This document shows, in pieces, positions 37,538-46,241 of a DNA stretch of 64,000 nt (the stretch's first letter is position 1; every line of letters begins with the position of its first letter). Both the position numbers and the translations under genes were made by a program. The notes beneath the pieces were generated by a model, which worked only from the letters and a program-made list of their open reading frames with translations, ran no database searches and was not told where the DNA came from. Location: the NCBI GenBank assembly GCA_963765815.1, contig CAVXXT010000008.1, positions 1-64,000 of the forward strand, given 5' to 3'. This DNA is from DATLNF01 sp963765815 (GTDB lineage: Bacteria > Actinomycetota > Actinomycetes > BP-191).

Positions 37538-38532
37538 GTCGTGGCTCCGGGGAGGGTGACCACCATGCGGCAGCCGGGACGGTGGGCGGTGTCGACGCGG
37601 ATGTCGCCGTCGTGCAGGTCGACGACCCAGCGGGCGATGGCGAGCCCGAGGCCGGCGCCGCCCGGCTCGGAGCGGGACCGGTCGGACCGGTAGAAGCGCT
37701 CGAAGATGCGGCTCGCCTCGTCGGGCAGCACACCGGGACCGTCGTCGACGACCGAGACCACGCCGGACGGGCCGTCGAGCCGGGCGCTCACCCGGACCGG
37801 CGTACCCGCGGGCGCGTGGTGCAGCGCGTTGTCGAGCAGGTTCACGACCACCTGGTGGATCCGCTCGGCGTCGCCGTCGATGGCCAGCGTCGGCGGGTCG
37901 GCGGACACCACGATCGTCGCGTCCGGCCGGTGCAGCCGGGCCTCGCGGGCCGCTGCCTCGAGTACGCCGATGACGGCGAACCGCTCGCGCTGCAGAGGCA
38001 CGACGCCGGACTCGAGGCGGCTCAGGTCGAGCAGCTGGGTGACCAGCCGGCCGAGCCGCTGCACCTGGGCGAGCATCGTCGCGAGCAGCTCGGGGTCGGC
38101 CGGCTGCACGCCGTCGACGAGGTTCTCCAGCACCGCCTGCAGCGCCGAGATCGGCGTACGCAGCTCATGGCTGACATTGGCGACCAGGTCTCGTCGCTCG
38201 CGGTCGATCTCGGCCAGGTCGGCCGCCATCGCGGTGAACGCGCGGGCCAGCTCGCCGACCTCGTCGCGCGACGTCGCGACGACCCGCTTCGAGTAGTCGC
38301 CGCGGCTCATCGCGGCCGCCGCGCGGGCCATCTCGCGCAGCGGCGACGTCATGCCGCGGGCGAGCACCTGGACCATCGTCAGCGCGAGCGCGCCGGCGAT
38401 CGCTGCGCGCAGCGGCGGCCATACGTCGAGGGCGACGCCGACCTCGTTGACGACGAGGGTGACGACGACGGCCGCGACGATGACCAGGCCGAGCTTCACC
38501 TTCAGCGAGCGCAGCCCGTCGAGCGGTCTCAC
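37534..38532 (-). CDS. Sensor histidine kinase
   Basis: 332 residues from a GTG overlapping the regulator stop. A membrane segment near the N-terminus (LGLVIVAAVVVTLVVN), HAMP (TSPLREMARAAAAMSRGDYS), H-box RRDLVANVSHELRTPISALQ, N-box QVVVNLLDNALHHAPAG, G-boxes VVDDGPGVLPDEASRIFERF and GGAGLGLAIARWVVDLHDG. There is almost no extracytoplasmic loop, so it probably senses within or at the membrane. Confidence 0.93.
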   Translation of the reverse strand: MRPLDGLRSLKVKLGLVIVAAVVVTLVVNEVGVALDVWPPLRAAIAGALALTMVQVLARGMTSPLREMARAAAAMSRGDYSKRVVATSRDEVGELARAFTAMAADLAEIDRERRDLVANVSHELRTPISALQAVLENLVDGVQPADPELLATMLAQVQRLGRLVTQLLDLSRLESGVVPLQRERFAVIGVLEAAAREARLHRPDATIVVSADPPTLAIDGDAERIHQVVVNLLDNALHHAPAGTPVRVSARLDGPSGVVSVVDDGPGVLPDEASRIFERFYRSDRSRSEPGGAGLGLAIARWVVDLHDGDIRVDTAHRPGCRMVVTLPGATT

Positions 38533-39215
38533 GGTGTCGCCGGGTCGACGGCGTAGCCGACGCCGTGCACCGTGCGCACCACGTCGTCGCCGAGCTTGCG
38601 GCGCAGCGCCTGCACGTGTGAGTCGACGGTGCGCCCGCCCGCGCCGGCGTCGCGGTAGCCCCACACGTCGGCGAGCAGCTGCTCGCGAGTGCTCACCCGG
38701 CCGGGCTCGCGGCCGAGGCGGTGCAGCAGGTCGAACTCCAGCGGGGTGAGGTGCACGTCGACGTCGACGCCGCCGTTGCGGACGCGGCGGGTGGCCGGGT
38801 TGAGCTCGCCGGCGCCGATCCGCAGCGGCGCGTCGGTCGACACAGGCCGATCGACGCGACGGAGCACCGCGTGCACCCGCGCGACCAGCTCGCGCGGGCT
38901 GAACGGCTTGGTGAGGTAGTCGTCGGCGCCGACCGCGAGTCCGGTCAGCAGGTCGGCCTCGGTGTCGCGCGCGGTCAGCATGATCACCGGCGCCGCGTGC
39001 TGCTGCTGGATCCGCCGGCACACCTCGAGCCCGTCGAGCCCGGGCAGCATCAGGTCGAGCACCACCAGGTCCGGCTTCGACCTGGCGCACAGCTCGACCC
39101 CGTCGGGGCCGGTCGCGGCGATGCTCACCTCGAAACCATCGCTGCGCAGCCGCGCGGCGACGGCGTCGGCGATCGGGGTCTCGTCCTCGATGACGACGAT
39201 GCGGCGGGTGGTCAC
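38529..39215 (-). CDS. OmpR/PhoB-family response regulator
   Basis: 228 residues from GTG 39215. The receiver domain has RRIVVIEDETPIADAVAARL, phosphoacceptor Asp in LVVLDLMLPGLDGLEV, Thr in VIMLTARD and Lys in DDYLTKPFSPRELVARV. The C-terminal winged helix is LTPLEFDLLHRLGREPGRVS followed by GGRTVDSHVQALRRKLGDDV. It is paired with the downstream kinase; its targets are not visible here. Confidence 0.94.
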   Translation of the reverse strand: MTTRRIVVIEDETPIADAVAARLRSDGFEVSIAATGPDGVELCARSKPDLVVLDLMLPGLDGLEVCRRIQQQHAAPVIMLTARDTEADLLTGLAVGADDYLTKPFSPRELVARVHAVLRRVDRPVSTDAPLRIGAGELNPATRRVRNGGVDVDVHLTPLEFDLLHRLGREPGRVSTREQLLADVWGYRDAGAGGRTVDSHVQALRRKLGDDVVRTVHGVGYAVDPATP

Positions 39216-39354
39216 ACCGGTGACGATAGGGACGGCGTACGGCGAAGTCCCCGGGAGCGTGCGGAGATCCTGCGGAGAACGCGCCCGCTCGCCCTGCGGT
39301 AGCGTCGCCGGTCTGGTGCGGCTGCTCCGACGCCGCCCGACCACGGGAGTGCTC

Positions 39355-39486
39355 ATGGCCAAGAAGAAGAAGATCTTCGTCCTCCTCGCGGCCCTCGGCG
39401 GGCTGTTCGCCGCCAAGAAGGCCAAGGCCAAGAAGGACGAGCAGGACCTGTGGTCCGAGGCCACCACCTCGACCGACCTCCGCTAG
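39355..39486 (+). CDS. 43-aa Lys-rich small protein
   Basis: MAKKKKIFVLLAALGGLFAA begins with a basic patch and a short hydrophobic helix. KKAKAKKDEQDLWSEATTST completes it. The acidic LWxEAT-like end resembles small conserved actinobacterial proteins found near this tRNA. No function is known to me. It is divergent from the response regulator, with 139 bp between. Confidence 0.7.
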   Translation: MAKKKKIFVLLAALGGLFAAKKAKAKKDEQDLWSEATTSTDLR

Positions 39487-39503
39487 GACGCTCACCCCTC
39501 AAC

Positions 39504-39553
39504 GAACTTTGCGGCAACATGAGCCTGCGACCAGCCGACTTGCCGCAAAGTTC
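39504..39553. repeat. Perfect 14-bp inverted repeat upstream of tRNA-Ala
   Basis: GAACTTTGCGGCAA at 39504-39517 and its exact complement at 39540-39553 with a 22-base loop. It lies 18 bp after the small gene's stop and 16 bp before tRNA-Ala. It may act as a terminator (no T-run) or be a mobile REP-like palindrome. Confidence 0.75.
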
Positions 39554-39569
39554 ACGAGCGGGGGGTCCG

Positions 39570-39642
39570 GGGGACGTAGCTCAACTGGCAGAGCACCGCC
39601 TTTGCAAGGCGGGGGTTAGGGGTTCGAGTCCCCTCGTCTCCA
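39570..39642 (+). tRNA. tRNA-Ala (TGC)
   Basis: 73-nt cloverleaf: acceptor GGGGACG/CGTCTCC with one G-T pair, D-arm AGCTCAACTGGCAGAGC, anticodon TGC at 39603-39605, T-arm AGGGGTTCGAGTCCCCT. CCA is not encoded. Confidence 0.97.
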
Positions 39643-39658
39643 CTCCTAGGATCGGCGC

Positions 39659-40003
39659 ATGGCCGGGGCCGCTGATGTTCGGACGATCGCGCTGTCGCTG
39701 GGCGGCGTCGAGGAGATCGACAGCGACGGCTTCGACTTCCGGGTCGGCGGCAAGGGCTTCGTCTGGTCCTATCCCGAGCGGCCGCCTGGCGCCCGCCGGG
39801 TCATCCGCACCGACATCGCGGTGCTCTACGTCGGCGACGAGGCGGAGAAGCAGGCGCTGCTGAAGGGCGAGCCGAAGCTGTTCTTCACCACGCCGGGGTA
39901 CGACGGCTGGCCGCTGGTGATGCTGCGTCTCGATCAGGTCGGCGTCCGCCGGCTGAAGGAGCTCGTGACCGACGCCTGGCGGATGCGAGGCCAGTTCGAG
40001 TGA
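39659..40003 (+). CDS. MmcQ/YjbR family protein
   Basis: 114 residues. RTIALSLGGVEEIDSDGFDF and FVWSYPERP with VLYVGDEAEKQALL and YDGWPLVMLRLDQVGVRRLK fit the MmcQ/YjbR fold (CyaY-like, putative DNA-binding). No catalytic role is established. It lies 16 bp after tRNA-Ala and just before the DUF2855 gene, perhaps in one transcript. Confidence 0.82.
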   Translation: MAGAADVRTIALSLGGVEEIDSDGFDFRVGGKGFVWSYPERPPGARRVIRTDIAVLYVGDEAEKQALLKGEPKLFFTTPGYDGWPLVMLRLDQVGVRRLKELVTDAWRMRGQFE

Positions 40004-40013
40004 TACTGCGCGG

Positions 40014-41096
40014 ATGACCGACGCCTGGGACCTGCTGGTGGCCCGCGACGACCTGGCCCGGACCTCGCTCGTCGACGGTCCGGTGCCGACGTTGCGCGAC
40101 GGCGAGGCGCTGCTGCGCCCGGACCGGGTCGGGGTCACCGCCAACAACGTGACCTACGCGCTGGTCGGCGAGGCGATGCGCTACTGGGACTTCTTCCCCG
40201 CGCGCGACGGCTGGGGCCGCGTCCCGCTGTGGGGCTTCGCCGACGTCGTCGCGTCCGAGGCTGACGGGGTGGCGGTGGGCACGCGTGTCTACGGCTACCT
40301 CCCGACGTCGAGCCACCTCGTCGTGCGCCCGGACAAGGTCGACGAGATCGGCTTCCGTGACTCGAGTGAGCACCGCTCGACGCTGCCCGGGCCGTACAAC
40401 ATCTACGCGCGCACGACCGGCGACCCGGCGTACGAGGCGCAGCGCGAGGACCTGCAGGTGCTCTACCGGCCGCTGTTCATCACGTCGTTCATGCTTGACG
40501 ACTTCCTCGCCGACAACGGCTTCTTCGGTGCCGAGTCGCTCGTCATCTCCTCCGCGTCGAGCAAGACGTCGTACGGCGTCGCGTTCTGCGTCGGGCTGCG
40601 ACCCGACCGCCCGCGTGTGGTCGGCCTCACCTCGGCGCGCAACGTCGAGTTCACGACTTCTCTCGGCTGCTACGACGAGGTCGTCACCTATGACGACGTG
40701 ACGTCACTGTCGACTGACACGCCCACGGTGTACGTCGACGTCGCCGGCAGCATCCCGCTCCGTCGGACGATCCACGAGCACCTCGGCGACACGCTGAAGC
40801 ACGACGCCGTCGTCGGCGCCACGCACCTGGACGCCCCGCCGCAGGGCGGCGCGGACGTGCCCGGTCCGCGGCCGACGTTCTTCTTCGCGCCCGACCAGAT
40901 CCGCAAGCGGCGTGCCGACTGGGGCCCGCGTGGCATCGAGGAGCGCTACGGCGCGGCGTGGCGCGACTTCGCGCCGGTCGTCGAGGGCTGGGTCGACGTG
41001 GTGGTCAGCGACGGCCCCGAAGGACTGCGCGACGCGTGGCTCGAGGTGCTCTCCGGCACCTCGGACCCGCGCCGCGGGAACGTCGTGTCCCTCTAG
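40014..41096 (+). CDS. DUF2855 family protein
   Basis: 360 residues. TPTVYVDVAGSIPLRRTIHE, SLVISSASSKTSYGVAFCVG and RYWDFFPARDGWGRVPLWGF match the DUF2855 family, which resembles zinc-free medium-chain dehydrogenase/reductases. An NAD(P)-dependent reductase role is only suggested. Its stop overlaps the convergent next gene by 4 bases. Confidence 0.83.
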   Translation: MTDAWDLLVARDDLARTSLVDGPVPTLRDGEALLRPDRVGVTANNVTYALVGEAMRYWDFFPARDGWGRVPLWGFADVVASEADGVAVGTRVYGYLPTSSHLVVRPDKVDEIGFRDSSEHRSTLPGPYNIYARTTGDPAYEAQREDLQVLYRPLFITSFMLDDFLADNGFFGAESLVISSASSKTSYGVAFCVGLRPDRPRVVGLTSARNVEFTTSLGCYDEVVTYDDVTSLSTDTPTVYVDVAGSIPLRRTIHEHLGDTLKHDAVVGATHLDAPPQGGADVPGPRPTFFFAPDQIRKRRADWGPRGIEERYGAAWRDFAPVVEGWVDVVVSDGPEGLRDAWLEVLSGTSDPRRGNVVSL

Positions 41097-41779
41097 GAGC
41101 CGCTCGGCGAGCCGTTGGCGCTCGTGCCGGTCGTCGCGGTGGACGGCTTGCTCGACGCCGGTGCCTTCGCGGGCGGGGTCGGCTTCGGCGCGGAGCTGAT
41201 CGAGGACGTTGTCGGCATCGTCCCCGTCGAGACCTCTGCCTTGGTGGTCTTGGTGGCCGCGCCGATCTCGACGTCGCCCATCGCCGCCATGTCGGCGGCC
41301 GGGGTGTCGGTCATGCCCTCCTCGGCCGCCACCGACGTGAGGTCGATGACGCCGCCCTTCTTCGGGAACTGGGCCGAGGGGTCGTCGTACGCCGGGATGC
41401 CGCCGTTGGGCATCGGCGTCGACATCCGCTTGGAGACGATCGCAGCGACCACCCCGGCGGCGGTGCCGGCGGCGAAGAGGAACATCCCGATCGGCTTGCG
41501 CGACTTCGTCGGCTTCGCGACCAGGTCGCCCTTGGCGGCGGAGACGACGTCCTTGCCGCGCCGGACGAGCTCCTGCGCGGTGTCGCTCTCGAGCAGCTCG
41601 ACGCCGCGGTCGCGGGCGATGATCGCGACGTGCTGGCCCCTGCGGAGCAGCTCCTGGGCGGTGTCGCTGTCCAGCAGCTCGAGGCCCTTGTCGCGGGCGG
41701 TCAGCGCGACACCCCTGGCCGTCCCCAGCGCCGTCCCGAGCGGCTCGATCGGCAGCGTGGACTTGCTCGGCGTGCGCAT
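41093..41779 (-). CDS. Hypothetical protein with one membrane helix
   Basis: 228 residues. Two similar N-terminal helical repeats (ARDKGLELLDSDTAQELLRR and ARDRGVELLESDTAQELVRR) are followed by a Lys patch, one transmembrane helix (IGMFLFAAGTAAGVVAAIVS) and a Ser/Thr/Pro-rich low-complexity tail of about 90 residues. I do not recognise the family. The internal duplication suggests a repeat-based scaffold. Confidence 0.65.
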   Translation of the reverse strand: MRTPSKSTLPIEPLGTALGTARGVALTARDKGLELLDSDTAQELLRRGQHVAIIARDRGVELLESDTAQELVRRGKDVVSAAKGDLVAKPTKSRKPIGMFLFAAGTAAGVVAAIVSKRMSTPMPNGGIPAYDDPSAQFPKKGGVIDLTSVAAEEGMTDTPAADMAAMGDVEIGAATKTTKAEVSTGTMPTTSSISSAPKPTPPAKAPASSKPSTATTGTSANGSPSGS

Positions 41780-41951
41780 AGGGTCCTCCCGGACGTGGCA
41801 GAGCGGCGACGTTTCTCACTCCTGAGCCTGCCCGTGGCGCCTCGGCGGAAAACCCAGCCCGGGGGGTCGTGCGAGGATGCGCCGACGCGCGCGCGATGCT
41901 CCAGAGGCGCGCCACACCCAGCCCGCCCGATGATCATGAGGAGTGCCGCAC

Positions 41952-42476
41952 GTGGCCGAGGACACCGTCGCCGTACTGAAGACCTCCCTCGGCACGATCG
42001 AGGTGACGCTCTTCCCCAACCACGCGCCGAAGACGGTGAAGAACTTCGTCGAGCTGGCCGAGGGCACCCGCGAGTGGACCGACCCGCGCACCGGCAAGAC
42101 CGAGGCGAAGAAGCTGTACGACGGCACGGTGTTCCACCGGGTCATCAACGGCTTCATGATCCAGGGCGGCGACCCCCTGGGCAGCGGTCGCGGCGGACCG
42201 GGCTACCGCTTCGACGACGAGTTCCACCCGGAGCTGTCGTTCAGCAAGCCTTACCTGCTCGCCATGGCCAACGCGGGCCCGGGGACCAACGGGTCGCAGT
42301 TCTTCATCACCGTCGGGCTCACCCCGCACCTCAACCGCAAGCACACGATCTTCGGTGAGGTCACGAAGGGGACTGACGTCGTCGACAAGATCGCGACGAC
42401 CCAGACCCAGCGCGACGACCGCCCGGTCACCGACGTGGTCATCGAGAGCGTGACGATCGAGACCCGCCCCAGCTGA
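41952..42476 (+). CDS. ppiA: Cyclophilin-type peptidyl-prolyl cis-trans isomerase
   Basis: 174 residues. TVFHRVINGFMIQGGDPLGS, the conserved GPGTNGSQFFITVGLTPHLN and KHTIFGEVTKGTDVVDKI are complete cyclophilin signatures. No signal peptide, so it is cytosolic. The GTG at 41952 has GAGGAG at a fitting distance; a GTG at 41943 is an alternative. The same gene lies beside the gyrase/crgA region in mycobacteria. Confidence 0.93.
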   Translation: MAEDTVAVLKTSLGTIEVTLFPNHAPKTVKNFVELAEGTREWTDPRTGKTEAKKLYDGTVFHRVINGFMIQGGDPLGSGRGGPGYRFDDEFHPELSFSKPYLLAMANAGPGTNGSQFFITVGLTPHLNRKHTIFGEVTKGTDVVDKIATTQTQRDDRPVTDVVIESVTIETRPS

Positions 42477-43465
42477 TGCCGGACCGGACCGACGACGCGG
42501 GCGAGCTGCCGGACGACGCGGCTCACCCGACCTGCTACCGCCACAGGGACCGCGAGACCTACGTCCGCTGCAACCGGTGCGACAAGTACATCTGCCCGGA
42601 CTGCATGCACACCGCGTCGGTCGGGTTCCACTGCCCCGACTGCGTGCGGGAGGGCAACAAGACCGTCCGCCAGCACCAGACGATCTTCGGCGGGAAGGTG
42701 GCCGGCGACGGCCTGGTGACGCGGGTCCTGATCGGGATCTGCGCGGCGGCGTTCGTCCTGCAGATCGTCGACGGGTCGATCGTCGACACGTTCGCCGAGC
42801 TGCCCGCCAGAGCCGGCTTCATCGACACCGGCGCCGGCATCAAGCCGTTCGCCGACGGTGTGGCGGCGTTCGAGTTCTACCGGGTGATCACCGCGGCGTT
42901 CCTCCACGGCAACCTGCTGCACATCGCGTTCAACATGTACGCGCTGTTCATGTTCGGCACCCAGGTCGAGAACCACCTCGGCCGGGTCCGCTACACCGCG
43001 CTCTACTTCGTCTCCGCCCTCGGCGGCTCGGCGCTGTCCTACTACCTGGCCGACGTCGGCCCCGGTCCCGGCCTGCTGGTCACCTCGACCACCTCGCTCG
43101 GCGCGTCGGGCGCGGTGTTCGGCCTCTTCGGCGCCTACTACGTGCTGGCCAAGCGGCTGCGCGCCGACACCGGTCAGATCGTCGGCCTCATCGTCATCAA
43201 CCTGGTGATCGGCTTCGTCGTCCCGCAGATCGACTACCGGGCCCACATCGGCGGTCTGATCACCGGGTTCGCCGTGATGACCGTCCTGGCGAAGGTGCCG
43301 CGCGGACCGCGGCGCGGGCTGATCCAGGCGGCGGCGGTTGCCGGCATCGCGCTGGTGGTCATCGCGGTCATCGGGGTGCGCACCGTTCAGCTGCGCGACG
43401 AGTTCCCCGTGCTGCGCGGGTCGAACGCCGAGCTCATCGAGGGCGCACTGCCGCCAGCGCGTTGA
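42476..43465 (+). CDS. Rhomboid protease with N-terminal B-box-like zinc finger
   Basis: 329 residues. Cys/His pairs in TCYRHRDRETYVRCNRCDKY, then ICPDCMHTASVGFHCPDC, form a zinc-binding head. A six-helix rhomboid domain follows with HGNLLHIAFNMYALFMFG, the nucleophile Ser in TSLGASGAVFGLFGAYYVL and the catalytic His in DYRAHIGGLITGF. It cleaves transmembrane substrates inside the membrane; the substrate is unknown. The ATG overlaps the ppiA stop by one base. Confidence 0.92.
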   Translation: MPDRTDDAGELPDDAAHPTCYRHRDRETYVRCNRCDKYICPDCMHTASVGFHCPDCVREGNKTVRQHQTIFGGKVAGDGLVTRVLIGICAAAFVLQIVDGSIVDTFAELPARAGFIDTGAGIKPFADGVAAFEFYRVITAAFLHGNLLHIAFNMYALFMFGTQVENHLGRVRYTALYFVSALGGSALSYYLADVGPGPGLLVTSTTSLGASGAVFGLFGAYYVLAKRLRADTGQIVGLIVINLVIGFVVPQIDYRAHIGGLITGFAVMTVLAKVPRGPRRGLIQAAAVAGIALVVIAVIGVRTVQLRDEFPVLRGSNAELIEGALPPAR

Positions 43466-43850
43466 CGACCTCGCCGACCGACGCCCCGAGGCGGTACGCC
43501 GGCAGGTAGAACACCGTCTCCCCGACGTCGATCCGCAGCGCGCTCGCGCTGACGCCGCGTCGCTTCGTGCGCTCGCCGTCGACGGCCTCGACCTGCGCCC
43601 AGGGGATGACGACCCGCCGGGTGGTGAGCCTGATCTCGACCCCGCGTGGGTCGGCGGCGACGACGGGCCGGACCAGCGCGGACCGCAGCCCCTCGCCGAG
43701 GCAGAGGAGCGACGCGACGGCGAGCAGCAGCCGGCCGGCGCCCGTCGGCTCGGCGTACCCGAGCGCCGCGAACGCCGCGCCGCCGCCGAGCAGGATCGCG
43801 ACGACGCGGGGCGCGGCGGCGTACTCGACGCGTTCACCGGGCTGCTTCAC
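43434..43850 (-). CDS. PH-domain membrane protein
   Basis: 138 residues from GTG 43850. Two hydrophobic helices (VVAILLGGGAAFAALGY; GRLLLAVASLLCLGEGL) and a bacterial PH-like domain (RGVEIRLTTRRVVIPWAQVE then AVDGERTKRRGVSASALRID). It corresponds in position to the PH-domain gene between ppiA and crgA in mycobacteria. The last 32 bp overlap the convergent rhomboid gene. Confidence 0.85.
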   Translation of the reverse strand: MKQPGERVEYAAAPRVVAILLGGGAAFAALGYAEPTGAGRLLLAVASLLCLGEGLRSALVRPVVAADPRGVEIRLTTRRVVIPWAQVEAVDGERTKRRGVSASALRIDVGETVFYLPAYRLGASVGEVVNALAAVRPR

Positions 43851-43962
43851 CGGCCTATTGGACCCCCTGGGGCTGGCCAGGGGGTCTGACTCGCCGGTTG
43901 ACCGGGCAAGTTTGAGGGGGTCGTACCATCGGGGGACGTCTTCCGAGCCTCGAGGTGGTCTC

Positions 43963-45131
43963 ATGCGCGACGCCGTCATCGCCGCTGCTCTGCGCACGCC
44001 CGTCGGCAAGCGCAACGGGGCGCTCAAGGACTGGCACCCGGTCGACCTCTCCGGCCACCTGCTGGCCGGGCTCGCCGAGCGCACCGGCATCGACCCGTCG
44101 GTCGTCGACGACGTGATCTGGGGCTGCGTGTCGCAGACCGGGGAGCAGACGGCCAACGTCGGCCGCAACGCCGTGCTCGCCGCCGGCTGGCCCGAGACGG
44201 TGCCCGGCGTGACGATCGACCGGCAGTGCGGCTCGAGCCAGCAGGCGGTGCACTTCGCCGCGGCCGGCGTGATCGCCGGCCAGTACGACGTCGCCGTCGC
44301 CGGCGGCGTCGAGTCGATGACCCGCATCCCGATGGGCGTGACGTTCAGCCAGGGCCCGGGCGTGCCGTTCGGCCCGAAGATGTTCGCCCGCTACGAGTCG
44401 ATGGGCGGCCTGGTGCCGCAGGGCATCTCGGCCGAGATGATCGCCGAGCGGTGGGGGATCACCCGCCAGCAGGCCGACGAGTTCTCCCTCGCGTCCCACG
44501 AGAAGGCCGCGGCTGCGGTCGACGAGGGTCGCTTCGCGGCGCAGATCGTCCCGGTGCCGGTCACCGACGACAGCGGCGAGCGGGTCTTCGACACCGACGA
44601 GGGCATCCGCCGCGGCGGCACGCTGGAGAAGCTGGGTGGCCTCAACCCGGCGTTCAAGCCGGACGGCATCGTCACGGCCGCCAACTCGTCGCAGATCTCC
44701 GACGGCGCGTCCGCGCTGCTGATCACGACGTCCGAGAAGGCCCGCGAGCTCGGACTCACGCCGCTGGTCCGCGTGCACACCTTCGCGATGGGCGGGGTCG
44801 ACCCGATCGATCATGCTGACCGGCGTCGATCCCGGCGACCGAGAACGCGCTCAGGCGCAGCGGCCTCAATCTCGACGAGATCGGCGCCTTCGAGGTCAAC
44901 GAGGCGTTCGCCACCGTGGTGCTGGCCTGGCAGCAGGAGGTCGGCGTCGAGGGCAAGCTGGTCAACGCCAACGGCGGCGCGGTCGCGCTGGGACACCCGC
45001 TCGGCGGCTCCGGAGGCCGGCTGATGACGACGCTGGTCCACCACATGGTCGACAACGGCGTCCGCTACGGCCTGCAGACGATGTGCGAGGGCGGCGGCAT
45101 GGCCAACGCCACCATCCTCGAGCTGCTCTAG
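43963..45131 (+). CDS. Acetyl-CoA acyltransferase (thiolase), two +1 shifts
   Basis: Thiolytic cleavage or condensation of acyl-CoA. Nucleophile Cys in GVTIDRQCGSSQQAVHFAAA, then VAGGVESMTRIPMG and NSSQISDGASALLITT. Near 44809 and 44828 one extra base each moves the frame. With both removed the text joins VDPIIMLTG to the shared thiolase end VNANGGAVALGHPLGGSGGR and TMCEGGGMANATILELL. The corrected length is 388 aa, normal. All active-site residues (Cys, His, Cys) are intact, so sequence error is more likely than decay. Confidence 0.9.
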
Positions 45132-45159
45132 TCCGGCGGTCGCCGTACCCGAGGCTCCG

Positions 45160-45546
45160 ATGTCGCGCCGCAACGTCTCCCGCCTGCTCTACGGCTCGGC
45201 GGTCGCGTGCCTCGCGCTCGACGCCGCGGGGCTCGCCGGCTGGGGCGGCCGGGCGGCGCTGGCGATCGTGATCGCGACCGTGGCGATGCGGCTCGGGTTC
45301 GGCATGATGCGGCCGCTGCGCGTCGGCGAGAAGTCGCACCCGCCGGTGGACGTCGTCTCCGACGGCACGATCCCGGTCTACACCTGCGCCGGCTGCGGCA
45401 CCCAGGTGGTCCTGCTGCGCAAGGGCAGCGACCGCGCTCCGCGGCACTGCGGGGAGCCGATGCGCTTCGACGAGATCGCCGAGGAGTTCGCCGGCGCCCA
45501 CGATCGCGTCGCCCCGGCGTACGACGACACCGTCGTCACCGACTGA
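45160..45546 (+). CDS. Membrane protein with zinc-ribbon tail
   Basis: 128 residues. Two hydrophobic helices (SAVACLALDAAGLAGWGG; ALAIVIATVAMRLGFGMM) and a C-terminal Cys pair module PVYTCAGCGTQVVLLRKGS with APRHCGEPMRF. I know no function. It lies next to, and convergent with, the FmdB-type zinc ribbon gene. Confidence 0.65.
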   Translation: MSRRNVSRLLYGSAVACLALDAAGLAGWGGRAALAIVIATVAMRLGFGMMRPLRVGEKSHPPVDVVSDGTIPVYTCAGCGTQVVLLRKGSDRAPRHCGEPMRFDEIAEEFAGAHDRVAPAYDDTVVTD

Positions 45547-45552
45547 CGCCGG

Positions 45553-45795
45553 TCACTCCTCGGAGATCTGCTCGGCCTTCTCGCGCAGCGCCTTGTAGTC
45601 GCGGCCGCGGGTGTCGCTGACCAGGCTGTCGGTGGAGGTGAAGCCCCAGGTGCCGTAGCGCACGGCCACCCGGCTGAACTTCTTCCGCAGCTCGCCGCCA
45701 CAGGACGCGCAGGGGCCGGGTACGCCGGCGCCGAGCGGCTGCAGGTGCTCCTCGACCTCATCGCACGCGGAGCACCGGTACTCGTAGACCGGCAT
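45553..45795 (-). CDS. FmdB-family zinc ribbon protein
   Basis: 80 residues. MPVYEYRCSACDEVEEHLQP and PCASCGGELRKKFSRVAVRY form the CxxC...CxxC zinc ribbon of the FmdB family of putative regulators. The C-terminal helix is KALREKAEQISEE. The start codon is 3 bp from a pair of DnaA boxes (45799-45817). Confidence 0.88.
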   Translation of the reverse strand: MPVYEYRCSACDEVEEHLQPLGAGVPGPCASCGGELRKKFSRVAVRYGTWGFTSTDSLVSDTRGRDYKALREKAEQISEE

Positions 45796-45798
45796 CAG

Positions 45799-45817
45799 TT
45801 ATCCACAGTGTGGACAG
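45799..45817. promoter_or_regulatory. Inverted pair of DnaA boxes outside oriC
   Basis: TTATCCACA (45799-45807, the exact classical DnaA box) and TGTGGACAG (45809-45817) face each other across one base, immediately upstream of the fmdB-like start and 40 bp after crgA. The perfect box is a stronger match than those in the apparent oriC. It could be DnaA control of the zinc-ribbon gene or a titration site. Confidence 0.7.
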
Positions 45818-45856
45818 AGCCTGTGCATCGAATGACAGGCGTGTAATACGGCTCGG

Positions 45857-46117
45857 TCAGCGCCACTGGGTCGCGAGGGCGAAGCCGGCCGCGATGAACC
45901 CGAAGCCGACCAGGACGTTGGCGTTGCCGAGGTCCTTCTGGATCGGGACGCTGGCCTGCGAGATGTAGGCGACGACCAGCCACAGCACGCCGAGGCCGAG
46001 CAGGCCGAGCACCATCGGGCCGAGCCAGCGCGGCGACGGGCCCTTCTTCTTGCCGCCGGCCGGGGGTGGCGGGGTGTAGATCGCCGACTTCTTCTTGCGT
46101 AGGCGGGACTTGGGCAC
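45857..46117 (-). CDS. crgA: CrgA septation inhibitor
   Basis: 86 residues from GTG 46117. The basic head PKSRLRKKKSAIYTPPPP is followed by two transmembrane helices (WLGPMVLGLLGLGVLWLVVA; VLVGFGFIAAGFALATQW) joined by SQASVPIQKDLGNANV. This is the actinobacterial CrgA family, which interacts with FtsZ/penicillin-binding proteins at the divisome. Divergent from DUF881, as in mycobacteria. Confidence 0.95.
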   Translation of the reverse strand: MPKSRLRKKKSAIYTPPPPAGGKKKGPSPRWLGPMVLGLLGLGVLWLVVAYISQASVPIQKDLGNANVLVGFGFIAAGFALATQWR

Positions 46118-46241
46118 CGACTCACCTCTTGTCGACGAACGGGTTGCGGCGAGCGAGCCCGGTGGGGCGCTCTGTGGTGGGTTAGCGTAACGGTCGCGGC
46201 CGGGCGGGCGTGCCACCGCGCGTGAGGGGAAGGCCGGACGG

